From an uncultured Celeribacter sp. (GTDB taxonomy: Bacteria > Pseudomonadota > Alphaproteobacteria > Rhodobacterales > Rhodobacteraceae): a DNA stretch of 64,000 nt. The stretch spans positions 1,178,001 through 1,242,000 of the forward strand of contig NZ_OY781106.1 in NCBI RefSeq assembly GCF_963676475.1, in the 5' to 3' direction. The position numbers and the translations under genes were made by a program. Numbering within the stretch: the stretch's first letter is position 1; each line of letters starts with the position of its first letter. Below the pieces are notes generated by a model. It saw nothing but the letters and a program-made list of their open reading frames with translations. It was not told where the DNA came from and did not search any database. Of the stretch, positions 33,331-42,364 are shown piece by piece.

Positions 33331-34629
33331 TCAGTCTGCGCGGCGGCGTGTCAGCCAGCCTTCGAGACGATGCAGGATGTCTTCGGCGATGGCCTCATCC
33401 TCGATCTCCTCGATGGCTTCGGCCAAGAACGCCAGCGTCAAAAGGTCGGTCGCCTCCGCCGTCGGCACGCCACGCGAGCGCAGGTAGAACAGCGCCTCAT
33501 CGTCGATCGCGCCCACGGTGGAGCCATGCGAACAGGCGACGTCATCGGCGTAGATCTCAAGCTCCGGCTTGGCCAAAAACTGGCTGTCGCCATCGAGCAA
33601 AAGGCCTTGGCTGATCTGATAGCCGTCGGTCTTTTGCGCGCCCGCTTTCACAAGGATCTTGCCCTGGAACACGCCTTTGGCACCGTTCCGCAGAACTTTC
33701 TTAAAGACCTGACGGCTTTCGCAGCGCTCGGCGTCATGGGTGATGAACACCGTGTCGTCATGGTGAAAATCGCCATCGCCCATGGCCGCGCCTGCGACAT
33801 GCGCCATGGAATCGTCCCCTTGGATGTCGAGCACCACCTCATTGCGGGTCAGCACACCGTTGGCGGTCATGGTGAAGCTTTTGAACAAAGCCTCCTGCCC
33901 GATGGTGGCGAAGACATGGGTCACGGCGCGGCGTTCGTGATCGCGGCCCTGCGCGCGGACGTGGTGGAAAGCGGCTTTGTCAGAAACCTCGACCTCCATC
34001 ACTTTGTTGAACCGCGCGGCAGCCGGGCCGTTTTCCAGAACCGTCAGATCAGCGCCCTCTTCGACGCGGATCACATGGTGCAGGATCGCGTCCGACGTCT
34101 CGTTGCGGTGCAGATAGATCAGCGACACCGGTTTCGCGACCTTGCCCGTGGCGCGGATCACCACGCCGTCCGTGGCAAAGGCGGTGTTGAGCGTCGCGAA
34201 AGGACGCTCGACGGGGGTCTGCGCCTTTTTTTCCTGCACGCCGTAGGCGTCTTTCACCCAATGGATGTCGGCGGAGAGCGCATCAGAGAGACGCATGATC
34301 TCCAGATTTTCGCCCTCAAGCGCGTCAGACGCCTCGGCATCGAACACGCCATCGACAAAGACGATCTTGATCCGATCCAGCCCGGAAAACACCGGCGCTT
34401 CGGGCGCGTGGAACACCACGGCGGGCGTCGCAGCATCGGTATTCAGCGTGTCCGGGCGGGTCCAGCGCCAATATTCGTCACGCCCCTGCGGCAGGCCCAT
34501 GGAAAGCAAGCGGTTCAGAGCGTCCTGACGCAGGGCCTCGGCCCAGGAGGCACCTGCGGGAAGGGTCATGCCCTCCACACGGGCGCTTGTCGCGTCCAGT
34601 TTGCGTTGTTTCAAATCTGCGCGTTTCAT
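33331..34629 (-). CDS. sufD: SufD, Fe-S scaffold subunit
   Basis: The 432-residue beta-helix protein is a partner of SufB and SufC in the SufBC2D scaffold. Typical text includes DDSMAHVAGAAMGDGDFHHD, AQKTDGYQISQGLLLDGDSQ and the conserved KPELEIYADDVACSHGSTVG. It starts at the last base of the sufC stop and ends five bases before the Yip1-family gene, so it is in the middle of the suf operon. Confidence 0.95.
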   Translation of the reverse strand: MKRADLKQRKLDATSARVEGMTLPAGASWAEALRQDALNRLLSMGLPQGRDEYWRWTRPDTLNTDAATPAVVFHAPEAPVFSGLDRIKIVFVDGVFDAEASDALEGENLEIMRLSDALSADIHWVKDAYGVQEKKAQTPVERPFATLNTAFATDGVVIRATGKVAKPVSLIYLHRNETSDAILHHVIRVEEGADLTVLENGPAAARFNKVMEVEVSDKAAFHHVRAQGRDHERRAVTHVFATIGQEALFKSFTMTANGVLTRNEVVLDIQGDDSMAHVAGAAMGDGDFHHDDTVFITHDAERCESRQVFKKVLRNGAKGVFQGKILVKAGAQKTDGYQISQGLLLDGDSQFLAKPELEIYADDVACSHGSTVGAIDDEALFYLRSRGVPTAEATDLLTLAFLAEAIEEIEDEAIAEDILHRLEGWLTRRRAD

Positions 34630-35390
34630 CAGGCTTGCTCCACCTCGGCCAGAAGATCGGCATAGCCGTTGTTCTCGACCTCAAGCGCGAGTTCCGGCCC
34701 ACCGGATTTGATGATCCGACCATTGGACATGATGTGCACCACGTCCGGTTTGATGTGGTCCAGAAGGCGCTGGTAGTGGGTGATCACGATGAAAGACCGC
34801 TTGCCGTCGCGCAGCGCGTTCACGCCGTCGGACACGAGTTTCATCGCGTCCACGTCGAGACCGGAGTCGGTTTCGTCCAGGATGCAAAGCTTCGGCTCAA
34901 GCATCGCCATCTGAAGGATTTCATTACGCTTTTTCTCACCGCCGGAAAAGCCGACGTTGACCGGACGCTTGAGCATCTCGGCGTCGATCTGAAGCGATTT
35001 CGCCTTGGCACGGATTTCTTTGAGGAAATCGGTGGCGGACAGCTCTTCCTCACCGCGCGCCTTGCGTTGCGCGTTCACGGCGGTGCGCAGGAAGGTCATG
35101 TTGCCAACGCCCGGAATTTCGACCGGGTATTGGAAAGCGAGGAAAAGACCGGCGGCGGCACGCTCTTCGGGTTCCAGCTCAAGGATGTTTTCTCCATTGA
35201 GCAGCACTTCGCCCTCGGTCACCTCATAGCCGTCACGGCCCGAGAGCACATAAGAGGTGGTCGACTTGCCAGAGCCGTTCGGCCCCATGATGGCATGCAC
35301 TTCGCCCTCGCCGACCGTCAGGTCGACGCCTTTGAGGATTTGCTTGTCCTCTTCTTCGAGTTTGACGTGGAGGTTTTTGATTTCCAACAT
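34629..35390 (-). CDS. sufC: SufC, scaffold ATPase
   Basis: The 253-residue ABC-type ATPase has Walker A GPNGSGKST, the signature motif FSGGEKKRNEILQM, Walker B LCILDETDSGLDVD and the switch His in IVITHYQRLLDH. It drives conformational change of the SufBCD scaffold during cluster assembly. Start ATG 35390; upstream is a spacing of 120 bp to the next gene. Confidence 0.97.
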   Translation of the reverse strand: MLEIKNLHVKLEEEDKQILKGVDLTVGEGEVHAIMGPNGSGKSTTSYVLSGRDGYEVTEGEVLLNGENILELEPEERAAAGLFLAFQYPVEIPGVGNMTFLRTAVNAQRKARGEEELSATDFLKEIRAKAKSLQIDAEMLKRPVNVGFSGGEKKRNEILQMAMLEPKLCILDETDSGLDVDAMKLVSDGVNALRDGKRSFIVITHYQRLLDHIKPDVVHIMSNGRIIKSGGPELALEVENNGYADLLAEVEQA

Positions 35391-35513
35391 GTTATTGTCC
35401 TTTCACGAGGAAGGGCCCGCGCGGGGTGAACCCGGCAGGCGCCTGTGTGTTTTTCATGTGCGTGGAGGTTGTGACGCGCGGGCGCGCCTTATCAGAACGG
35501 GAGCCTGATGCGA

Positions 35514-35780
35514 TCAGACGCCCGAAAAATGCAAAAAGATCAACAGGCCGGAGCCCAGTGCGATCAGTTTCAGAAGGCCGGATTTGAGCCCAAGAGCCAA
35601 AAGCGTGCGCTTGAGAACCTGCCCCTCTTGGGCCACGGCACGATGGCTGACACCGGAGACGCGTTTGCCCCTCGGCGTGTCCACATCCTGCAGACCCGTG
35701 TAGACGGTCGCGCATGTATTCGGCGCGCCGGCCTCGATCCGTCTGATCCTGTCGGCGAATTGCGCATGCTGTTGATGCAT
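35514..35780 (-). CDS. small conserved membrane-anchored protein in suf cluster
   Basis: The 88-residue protein starts MHQQHAQFADRIRRIEAGAP, contains TPRGKRVSGVSHRA and ends in a hydrophobic segment (LLKLIALGSGLLIFLHFSGV). The C-terminal membrane tail suggests an inner-membrane location. I do not recognise a named family. It is one of six small genes between sufB and sufC, all in the same direction. Confidence 0.6.
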   Translation of the reverse strand: MHQQHAQFADRIRRIEAGAPNTCATVYTGLQDVDTPRGKRVSGVSHRAVAQEGQVLKRTLLALGLKSGLLKLIALGSGLLIFLHFSGV

Positions 35781-35921
35781 CTTGTCCCTGCCCTTCTCTA
35801 CCCCTTGTCTCATAGGCAGATTGGCCGGGAAATGCGGAAAGATCGTGGCGGGCCACGGGCATTCTTGCGCCACGTCCATATGACGTGGCGTCAGAACAGG
35901 ACGATGTCTGCGCCGAAGGGA

Positions 35922-36476
35922 TCAGATACGATAGCTTTGCCCGCGAAAATAGAGCGTGCCCGGTTCCGTGGTATGGGTGACGTAATCCACCCATTGCGCG
36001 GAAAACAAACGCGAAAACAGGTCGGGCATCTCGTGCACCACATTGTGCATCGTCATGATCGCCAACAAAATCCCGGCGAATTGCGTCCCCATGCGTTTGA
36101 CCGCTGACATTGAGACGGCCTCGCGCAACAGAAACGCGATGGCGATGGCCAGAATCACGTCGAGCGCCAGATTGAAATCCGTCATTTCCTGTGGCTGTGC
36201 ACCGGAAATCTGATAGTGCACCACCCGCGCGATCACGGTGGCGAGCCCGCCCATGGCGAAGGCCAGCACGTAGGACAGAATCTGGGTGATTTTCAGACGC
36301 GGTTCGCCATAGCTGCGGGAATGCACCCCCTCCGCCTGATGCCGCTCGAGCATTTCGGTCAGCCGTTCGTTGCGCCCATGCGTGCGCGTTTTCGCGGGGC
36401 CAATCTCCTGACACCCGTAACTCGATCGCTGTGGAACACGTTGCAAACGGCGAAGAAAATCCTGACGCTGATCCAT
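35922..36476 (-). CDS. membrane protein of unknown function in suf cluster
   Basis: The protein has up to 184 residues, with a polar N-terminus and three likely membrane helices (ILSYVLAFAMGGLATVIARV, FNLALDVILAIAIAFLLREA, QFAGILLAIMTMHNVVHEM). The start is uncertain: a Met inside the frame (NERLTEMLERH) could also be used. There is no recognised domain. It lies between the methyltransferase-like gene and the 88-residue gene. Confidence 0.5.
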   Translation of the reverse strand: MDQRQDFLRRLQRVPQRSSYGCQEIGPAKTRTHGRNERLTEMLERHQAEGVHSRSYGEPRLKITQILSYVLAFAMGGLATVIARVVHYQISGAQPQEMTDFNLALDVILAIAIAFLLREAVSMSAVKRMGTQFAGILLAIMTMHNVVHEMPDLFSRLFSAQWVDYVTHTTEPGTLYFRGQSYRI

Positions 36477-36605
36477 GCCGAAACCTTTTAAAACACTCGG
36501 TAAGTCTTTTGTTTACCAAGGCATCATGGCAAAATTCGGGCAAGATCGCGTTGAGATGCGCGAAGCCTGAGACCGCCGGACAACGTGAGGGGCAAAGAGA
36601 CATCA

Positions 36606-37229
36606 TCATGCTTTCACCTGAAACGCTTTGAGCAGGCTGTAAAGCGCCCCCGCAGGCAGCGTCGAGATCGGCGAGAGGTTGAATTGCGCCATCCGGCCGT
36701 GAAAAACGGTGGGCGTGGCAAATTCGGTGATGACGCCATATTTGTCTTCGCGCCCGACAAAATCGTCAACTAGCACCCGCGTGGGGCGCGTGATCGACAC
36801 CATGGTGGCAAGGAAACAGCCCGCGCGGAATCGCCCGTCGATCAGCACCAGATCGGGCGTTTTCAAATCGTCACGTTGCCAGACGCCAAAGCAGTAGTCC
36901 GGATAGCGGAACCATTTGCCGTTGCCCTTGGGCCAGGACCATTCCTTGGTTTCGCCGATGTCGGCGTGGATCAGATGCAGGTCTGCTTTCGGCGGATGGG
37001 CCGCGAAATGGCTCTGCATGGCCTTATGCCAGGCCTTGTCGCCTTCGACCGAGTAGAGCGTCTTTCCGGGCTGCGCCGCACCGTAAGCCGTCGAGCCGCC
37101 GGAGCCATACTCAAGGATCACCTCCGCCGCATCATATTGCGCGCACACGACCTCCCTGACCTCCTCCGGGAAGGTCAGCTCCGGCCCATCGGGGCCAAAC
37201 GTGGCGATATGTGCGCTGTGCAAGGTCAT
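36606..37229 (-). CDS. putative class I methyltransferase-like protein
   Basis: The 207-residue protein contains AAEVILEYGSGGSTAYGAAQ (a glycine-rich motif I of SAM-dependent methyltransferases), a YSVEGDKAWHKAM acidic segment, and PDLVLIDGRFRAGCFLATM further on. These fit a Rossmann-like methyltransferase, but the substrate is unknown. It sits inside the suf gene run, as seen in related genomes. The fold assignment is by motif only. Confidence 0.6.
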   Translation of the reverse strand: MTLHSAHIATFGPDGPELTFPEEVREVVCAQYDAAEVILEYGSGGSTAYGAAQPGKTLYSVEGDKAWHKAMQSHFAAHPPKADLHLIHADIGETKEWSWPKGNGKWFRYPDYCFGVWQRDDLKTPDLVLIDGRFRAGCFLATMVSITRPTRVLVDDFVGREDKYGVITEFATPTVFHGRMAQFNLSPISTLPAGALYSLLKAFQVKA

Positions 37230-37241
37230 TTATGGATCATG

Positions 37242-37454
37242 TCAGCCGGAGAAAGTCACCAGTTTGATCAGCGCGGAAATCACCAGCGCCGCGACAGAGG
37301 CAAGAAAGGCGGTGGCAGCGACGGAGTTCATGAACAACCCTTCGCGCTTACCGGCCTTCACCCGGACGAGAAGCCCGATGAAAACGCCGATAAAGACACC
37401 AAGACCGATGCCGGCGGAGTTGGCGAGGAACATGGGAAAAAGATCGAAACGCAT
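37242..37454 (-). CDS. small two-helix membrane protein
   Basis: The 70-residue protein has two hydrophobic helices (IGLGVFIGVFIGLLV and SVAATAFLASVAALVISAL). No family is recognised. It starts three bases after the YbjQ-family stop, so it is co-transcribed with it. Confidence 0.6.
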   Translation of the reverse strand: MRFDLFPMFLANSAGIGLGVFIGVFIGLLVRVKAGKREGLFMNSVAATAFLASVAALVISALIKLVTFSG

Positions 37455-37457
37455 GTG

Positions 37458-37769
37458 TTACTCCACTGTCACGGCGGTGCCGGAGGCAGAGACCATAAGC
37501 ATCTGTCCGATCACCTCGTAATCGAGATCGACGCCGACGACGGCATTGGCGCCCATGGCCGACGCACGCTCCTGCATCTCGCGCAGAGCGGTCTCGCGGC
37601 CTTCGCCCAGTTTCTGTTCATAGGCGCCGGAACGCCCACCGATGATGTCGGTGACCTGCGCAAAGAGATCGCGTACGATATTGGCGCCCATGATGGCCTC
37701 GCCGGTGACGATGCCGTGATAGGCCATGATCTTGCGGCCCTCGATGGAGGGGGTCGTGGTGGTGATCAT
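37458..37769 (-). CDS. YbjQ/UPF0145 family protein
   Basis: The 103-residue protein shows the YbjQ pattern: GRKIMAYHGIVTGEAIMGAN, RETALREMQERASAMGANAV, GVDLDYEVIGQMLMVSASGT. These are predicted heavy-metal-binding pentamers, without a proven role. It lies in the sufB-sufC interval and is followed by the small membrane gene after three bases. Confidence 0.85.
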   Translation of the reverse strand: MITTTTPSIEGRKIMAYHGIVTGEAIMGANIVRDLFAQVTDIIGGRSGAYEQKLGEGRETALREMQERASAMGANAVVGVDLDYEVIGQMLMVSASGTAVTVE

Positions 37770-37771
37770 CG

Positions 37772-38092
37772 TCAGTCCCCCGTGCTGATGTTCTCGGTTC
37801 TGCCGTGCCGCGCCGTGTTGAGACAGGCCACGAGGCGCAGCATCAGGAAGCTCCAGATCAGGAACAGCACGGCACAGAGCAGAACCTCCCAGGTTTCCGC
37901 CCGTAAACCGCTGAGCCAGCCCCGTTCGACCAGCTCTGCGACGATCTCGTCATGCAGCATCGTCAGCCCGAAAACGCCCACCATCAGCAGGACGAGAACG
38001 GACACGTCGCGCCCCTCACCCGCCGCACGTGCTCCATGCCCCGGATAAATCCGGCGCGCCTTGGCCACGTTCTTGGAAACGGATTGGATCAT
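37772..38092 (-). CDS. hypothetical membrane protein
   Basis: The 106-residue protein has two likely membrane helices (VLVLLMVGVFGLTMLHDEIV and VLLCAVLFLIWSFLMLRLVA). It follows sufB at 43 bp and overlaps no gene. There is no domain match that I can name. Confidence 0.6.
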   Translation of the reverse strand: MIQSVSKNVAKARRIYPGHGARAAGEGRDVSVLVLLMVGVFGLTMLHDEIVAELVERGWLSGLRAETWEVLLCAVLFLIWSFLMLRLVACLNTARHGRTENISTGD

Positions 38093-38135
38093 TGGTCTTC
38101 TCTCCCGCTGTTATGGGCAGATGTCACTGCACCGA

Positions 38136-39677
38136 TTAACCCACAGACCCCTCAAGCGAAATCGCAACCAACTGCTGCGCTTCCATGGCGAATTCCATCG
38201 GCAGCGCTTGCAGCACTTCCTTGGCAAAGCCATTGACGATCAGCGCCACGGCTTCCTCTTCGTCCATGCCACGCTGGCGGCAGTAGAACATTTGTTCGTC
38301 GTCCACCTTCGACGTCGTGGCCTCATGCTCAACCCGCGAGGAATTGTTGCGCACTTCGATATAGGGCACGGTGTGCGCCCCGCATTTGTCGCCGATCAGC
38401 AAGCTGTCACACTGCGTATAGTTCCGCGAATTCTTCGCCTTCGGGTGCATTGAGACCTGACCGCGATAGGTGTTCTGCGCCACACCCGCCGAGATGCCTT
38501 TGGAGACGATCCGCGACTTGGTGTTCTTGCCCAGGTGAATCATCTTCGTGCCGGTGTCGGCCTGTTGGTGGTTGTTGGTGATCGCGATGGAGTAGAACTC
38601 GCCCTGGCTGTCGTCACCGCGCAGCACGCAGGACGGGTATTTCCACGTCACCGAAGAGCCGGTTTCGACCTGTGTCCACATCACTTTCGCCCGATCGCCC
38701 CGGCAATCGGCGCGTTTGGTCACAAAGTTGTAGATACCACCCTTGCCCTCTTCGTCGCCGGGGAACCAGTTTTGCACCGTGGAATATTTCACCTCGGCGT
38801 CTTCCTCGATGACGATCTCGACGACTGCGGCGTGAAGCTGGGCGGTGTCACGTTGCGGTGCGGTGCAACCTTCGAGGTAAGACACATACGATCCCTTGTC
38901 GGCGATGATCAGCGTGCGCTCGAACTGGCCGGTGTTTTCCGCGTTGATGCGGAAATAGGTCGAAAGCTCCATCGGACAGCGCGTGTTCGGCGGGATGTAG
39001 ACGAAGGACCCGTCGGAGAAGACGGCGGAGTTCAGCGTCGCATAGTAGTTGTCGGACACCGGCACCACAGAGGCGAGGTATTTTTTCACCAGATCCGGGT
39101 GGTCCTTGATGGCCTCTGAGATGGAACAGAAAATGACGCCTGCCTTTTCCAATTCCTTCTTAAAGGTCGTGCCCACGGACACAGAGTCGAACACCGCGTC
39201 CACGGCCACTTTGCGCTCGGAATTGTTGCCGTCCGCCGGCACGTCGCCCGCGCCTTCGACACCCGCGAGGATCATTTGCTCTTTCAGAGAAATGCCGAGT
39301 TTTTCGTAGGTCGCCAAAAGTTTCGGATCGACCTCATCCAAAGACTTCGGCTTGCTCTCCATGGATTTCGGGCGCGCGTAGTAATACTGGTCCTGAAAAT
39401 CAATCTCAGGGTACTCGACCATCGCCCAATCCGGCTCTTCCATCGTGATCCAGCGGCGATAGGCCTCAAGACGCCACTCCAGCATCCATTCCGGCTCTTC
39501 GTTCTTGGCGGAAATCAGGCGCACGATGTCCTCGGAGAGACCCTTCGGCGCGTAGTCCATCTCGATTTCCGTGTCCCAGCCGTATTTATACTTGCCGGCC
39601 AACGCCTGAACGGCGGCGACGGTTTCTTCCTCGACGCCCTCTTTGACTTGGTCCTTCAATTGTACGTCATCCGCCAT
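38136..39677 (-). CDS. sufB: SufB, Fe-S scaffold subunit
   Basis: The 513-residue scaffold component contains the family hallmarks ISEAIKDHPDLVKKYLASVV, PPNTRCPMELSTYFRINAEN, and SRNYTQCDSLLIGDKCGAHT near the C-terminus. It is expected to assemble nascent clusters with SufC and SufD. I chose ATG 39677 with an AGGAGTGATCCC site upstream; the longer open frame upstream has no support. It lies between the first cysteine desulfurase and the small-gene interval. Confidence 0.97.
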   Translation of the reverse strand: MADDVQLKDQVKEGVEEETVAAVQALAGKYKYGWDTEIEMDYAPKGLSEDIVRLISAKNEEPEWMLEWRLEAYRRWITMEEPDWAMVEYPEIDFQDQYYYARPKSMESKPKSLDEVDPKLLATYEKLGISLKEQMILAGVEGAGDVPADGNNSERKVAVDAVFDSVSVGTTFKKELEKAGVIFCSISEAIKDHPDLVKKYLASVVPVSDNYYATLNSAVFSDGSFVYIPPNTRCPMELSTYFRINAENTGQFERTLIIADKGSYVSYLEGCTAPQRDTAQLHAAVVEIVIEEDAEVKYSTVQNWFPGDEEGKGGIYNFVTKRADCRGDRAKVMWTQVETGSSVTWKYPSCVLRGDDSQGEFYSIAITNNHQQADTGTKMIHLGKNTKSRIVSKGISAGVAQNTYRGQVSMHPKAKNSRNYTQCDSLLIGDKCGAHTVPYIEVRNNSSRVEHEATTSKVDDEQMFYCRQRGMDEEEAVALIVNGFAKEVLQALPMEFAMEAQQLVAISLEGSVG

Positions 39678-39753
39678 GGGATCACTCCTTACCGTATCTC
39701 TGGAGGCTTGCGCCTCATGTGCTGTGCGGGGCCTCTGGCCCTCTCGTTTATCT

Positions 39754-40818
39754 TCACGCCGCGCGTTTGCGCCAGCGTCCATAGGCGGCCAGCCACGCCG
39801 TGGCGAACCGCTCCAAATCTTCTTTGCTCACCTCGGGCCCGATCGACACCCGAAGCGCGCTTGCCGCCTCCTCTTCGGTGTATCCCATCGCGGTCAACAC
39901 CTTGGACGCCTTGACTTTTCCCGACGAACAGGCCGAGCCTGCGGAGACCGCAAAGCCCGCCAGATCCATCTGCATCACCTGCGTCTCGCCCTTCCAACCG
40001 GGCGTGATCAGGCTCATCGTATTGGGCAGGCGCGCCACATCTTTCCCCACAAAAATAGGGTCTTCGACCTCATTCGCAATCAGCGCCTCAAGATGATCGC
40101 GCTTTTCCGCGACCTCTTCCCAAACGCCGTCCGCCAAGGCTTTCGCCGCCGCCTCCGCCGCCGCGCCAAAGCCTGCGATGCCGATCAGGTTCTCAGTGCC
40201 GCTGCGACGCCCCATCTCCTGACCACCGCCTTTGATCCCGGCCTCGACATCCAGGCCCTGTTTCAACACCAAAGCGCCCACGCCCTTCGGCCCGCCGAGC
40301 TTATGCGCCGACACCAGCGCCATATCGCAGCCCAGCCAGTTGAAAGCCAGCGGCATCTTGCCAAAGCCCTGCGTCGCGTCGCAAACCGCCAACCCTTCGG
40401 GCAGGTCCTGAATGATCCCGGTCTCGGAATTCGCCACCTGTTGCGCGCTCGCCTGAGGCTTCGTGACGGTCACACGCCCCCCACGATCCACCGGCAGGTC
40501 CGCATCACACCACGAGGACACCGCCTCATGTTCGACCTCGGCACAGTGTATCCCACGCCCGCCACGTTCCCGTCCTGAGAGCGCCAAAGCCGCCGCCTCC
40601 GTCGCGCCCGAGGTAAAGACAATGTCCGCGCCCTGCGCACCGAACGCCTCAGAGACCTGCGCCCGTGCGCGCTCCATCAACGCCTTCGCCGCCCGCCCCT
40701 CGCCATGCACCGACGACGGGTTGCCGACCACATCCATGGCCGCCAGCATCGCCTCACGCGCTGCCTGACACAAAGGCGCCGTGGCGTTCCAGTCGAGATA
40801 TGTGCGCGTCTTGGTCAC
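39754..40818 (-). CDS. NifS/IscS-like cysteine desulfurase
   Basis: The 354-residue PLP enzyme starts RTYLDWNATAPLCQAAREAM and has SAHKLGGPKGVGALVL (PLP lysine) and the active-site cysteine loop SAGSACSSGKVKASKVL typical of group I desulfurases. It is a second desulfurase in the same operon as SufS; the pairing iscR - iscS-like - sufB is common in Rhodobacterales. It may supply sulfur for other thio-cofactors. It begins 36 bp after iscR. Confidence 0.88.
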   Translation of the reverse strand: MTKTRTYLDWNATAPLCQAAREAMLAAMDVVGNPSSVHGEGRAAKALMERARAQVSEAFGAQGADIVFTSGATEAAALALSGRERGGRGIHCAEVEHEAVSSWCDADLPVDRGGRVTVTKPQASAQQVANSETGIIQDLPEGLAVCDATQGFGKMPLAFNWLGCDMALVSAHKLGGPKGVGALVLKQGLDVEAGIKGGGQEMGRRSGTENLIGIAGFGAAAEAAAKALADGVWEEVAEKRDHLEALIANEVEDPIFVGKDVARLPNTMSLITPGWKGETQVMQMDLAGFAVSAGSACSSGKVKASKVLTAMGYTEEEAASALRVSIGPEVSKEDLERFATAWLAAYGRWRKRAA

Positions 40819-40820
40819 GG

Positions 40821-40845
40821 GTTTCCTTTGCTGGTCAAATACTCA
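40821..40845. repeat. 25-bp interspersed repeat, copy 1
   Basis: The unit starts GTTTCCTTTGCTGG and ends AAATACTCA. It differs at only one position from the reverse complement of the unit at 43822-43846 and is also close to 43859-43884. It lies in the 36-bp gap between the desulfurase and iscR. Confidence 0.7.
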
Positions 40846-40854
40846 AAAGAGCGG

Positions 40855-41316
40855 TTAGTCTTCGTCGACAACGGCGAACAGGGTCGGCACCGCAGGACAG
40901 GGCCGCAGCTCGTTTTTCACCACATCCGACAGGCGCGTCTGGTGCAGGAAGACATAGACATGCGCCGAGAGACCTTCCCAGAGGCGGTTGGTCATCGACT
41001 GCGCCCTAGAGCCCGACACACCACCCGAGGCGCCCGCGCCCGTGTGCATGGCGGAAACAGTCTCATCCACCGCGCCCAAAATGTCTGAGACGCGAATCTC
41101 AGACGCCGGTCGCGCCAGTTTGTAGCCGCCACCCGGCCCCCGCACGGAGGTCACAAGATCGGCGCGGCGCAGTTTGACAAAGAGCTGTTCAAGGTAAGGC
41201 AGAGAAATATCCTGACGCTTGGCAATCTCCGCCAGCGACAACAGGCTATCATCCTTTTGCAGCGCCAGATCGGCCAGCGCCACCATGGCATAACGCCCTT
41301 TCGTGGACAGTTTCAT
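40855..41316 (-). CDS. iscR: IscR-type Rrf2 regulator without the cysteine triad
   Basis: The 153-residue Rrf2-family winged-helix regulator begins MKLSTKGRYAMVALADLALQ and has SLPYLEQLFVKLRRADLV and the wing VRGPGGGYKLARP. The segment where E. coli IscR ligates its 2Fe-2S cluster (residues 90-110 here) has no cysteines; the only Cys in the protein is C140 (ELRPCPAVP). Rhodobacter-type IscR is known to lack the triad and bind a cluster differently. It heads the suf operon and probably represses it when clusters are sufficient. Confidence 0.92.
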   Translation of the reverse strand: MKLSTKGRYAMVALADLALQKDDSLLSLAEIAKRQDISLPYLEQLFVKLRRADLVTSVRGPGGGYKLARPASEIRVSDILGAVDETVSAMHTGAGASGGVSGSRAQSMTNRLWEGLSAHVYVFLHQTRLSDVVKNELRPCPAVPTLFAVVDED

Positions 41317-41527
41317 CGGCTTTCCCCTTCGTTTTGAGCCACGCCTTTCGACGATATGCCCTCTCTTCGACCACGTTTTCGGCGCGTCATCTGGTCTTTG
41401 CTGGCCCTCCGGCCCCGACTTTCGCCGATTCCTAGGCCAGGACCCGCGAAAAGCCGCGCAAAAACATTGACGTGCGCGCGTGAGGGCCTTACCTCCATAC
41501 CACCCGCGTGCGCCTTGCTTTTGGTCA

Positions 41528-41546
41528 ATTTAGAATGCTTCTAAAT
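41528..41546. promoter_or_regulatory. Irr-type iron control element before iscR
   Basis: ATTTAGAA-TGC-TTCTAAAT is a perfect inverted repeat matching the TTTAGAA-N3-TTCTAAA consensus bound by the haem-responsive regulator Irr in alphaproteobacteria. On the minus strand it lies next to a TTGACG promoter-like hexamer (about 41572), roughly 210 bp before the iscR start. This links operon expression to iron status. The rest of 41317-41701 contains only leader and promoter DNA. Confidence 0.75.
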
Positions 41547-41701
41547 AGCCTGAGCAATTTCGTCAACTATAAAGCGCCCGCGCCACAAACACGAGTGCAA
41601 AACCGCCATATCGGCTTTGCCATAAAAGCGCGCTACGGCCCGATGATGTCCTACGGGACCCACCTATGAGGCCGCAGCGACATGAGGAGACAGGGACGAC
41701 T

Positions 41702-42355
41702 ATGCCCGAAGTGATTTTTCCCGGCCCCGAAGGCCGGCTAGAAGGCCGCTACCACCCGCAACCGCAAAAAGACGCCCCCATCGCCATCATTCTTCATCCG
41801 CACCCGCAATTTGGCGGCACGATGAACAACCGCGTGGTCTACAACCTGCATTACGCCTTCCACAACATGGGCTTCACCGTGCTGCGGTTCAATTTCCGCG
41901 GTGTGGGCCGGTCTCAGGGCGAATACGACCAAGGCGTGGGCGAACTGTCCGATGCGGCCTCCGCGCTCGATTATCTTCAGTCGATGAACCCCAATGCGAA
42001 ACATTGCTGGGTCGCGGGCTTTTCCTTTGGCGCATGGATCGGCATGCAATTGCTGATGCGTCGCCCGGAGATCACCGGCTTCATCTCCGTCGCACCGCCG
42101 GCGAATATGTACGACTTCTCCTTCCTGGCGCCCTGCCCCTCGTCCGGTCTGATCATCAACGGCACCGCCGACCGTGTGGCGCCGCCGAAGGACACGCAGT
42201 CCCTGGTGAACAAGCTCCACGAGCAAAAAGGCATCACCATCACCCATGAGGAAGTCGAGGGTGCGGGCCACTTCTTTGAAGACCCGCATATGGAGCAGAT
42301 GATCGGCTCCGTGGACGACTATGTCCGCCGTCGCCTGACCGAAAACACCCGCTAA
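41702..42355 (+). CDS. alpha/beta hydrolase
   Basis: The 217-residue protein has LHPHPQFGGTMNNRVVYNLH, a nucleophile elbow GFSFGAW (Gly-x-Ser-x-Gly), an Asp in NGTADRVAPP and a His in EVEGAGHFFEDP, a complete alpha/beta hydrolase triad. The substrate is unknown; the short HPHPQFGG type is widespread and is annotated simply as hydrolase. I chose ATG 41702 with GAGGAG 15 bases upstream. It is divergent from iscR and is followed after 9 bp by a small gene. Confidence 0.85.
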   Translation: MPEVIFPGPEGRLEGRYHPQPQKDAPIAIILHPHPQFGGTMNNRVVYNLHYAFHNMGFTVLRFNFRGVGRSQGEYDQGVGELSDAASALDYLQSMNPNAKHCWVAGFSFGAWIGMQLLMRRPEITGFISVAPPANMYDFSFLAPCPSSGLIINGTADRVAPPKDTQSLVNKLHEQKGITITHEEVEGAGHFFEDPHMEQMIGSVDDYVRRRLTENTR

Positions 42356-42364
42356 GGAGCCGAA

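Noticed and set aside
41313..41528. 71-codon frame upstream of iscR
   Set aside because: It covers the leader and touches the Irr box; no conserved features.
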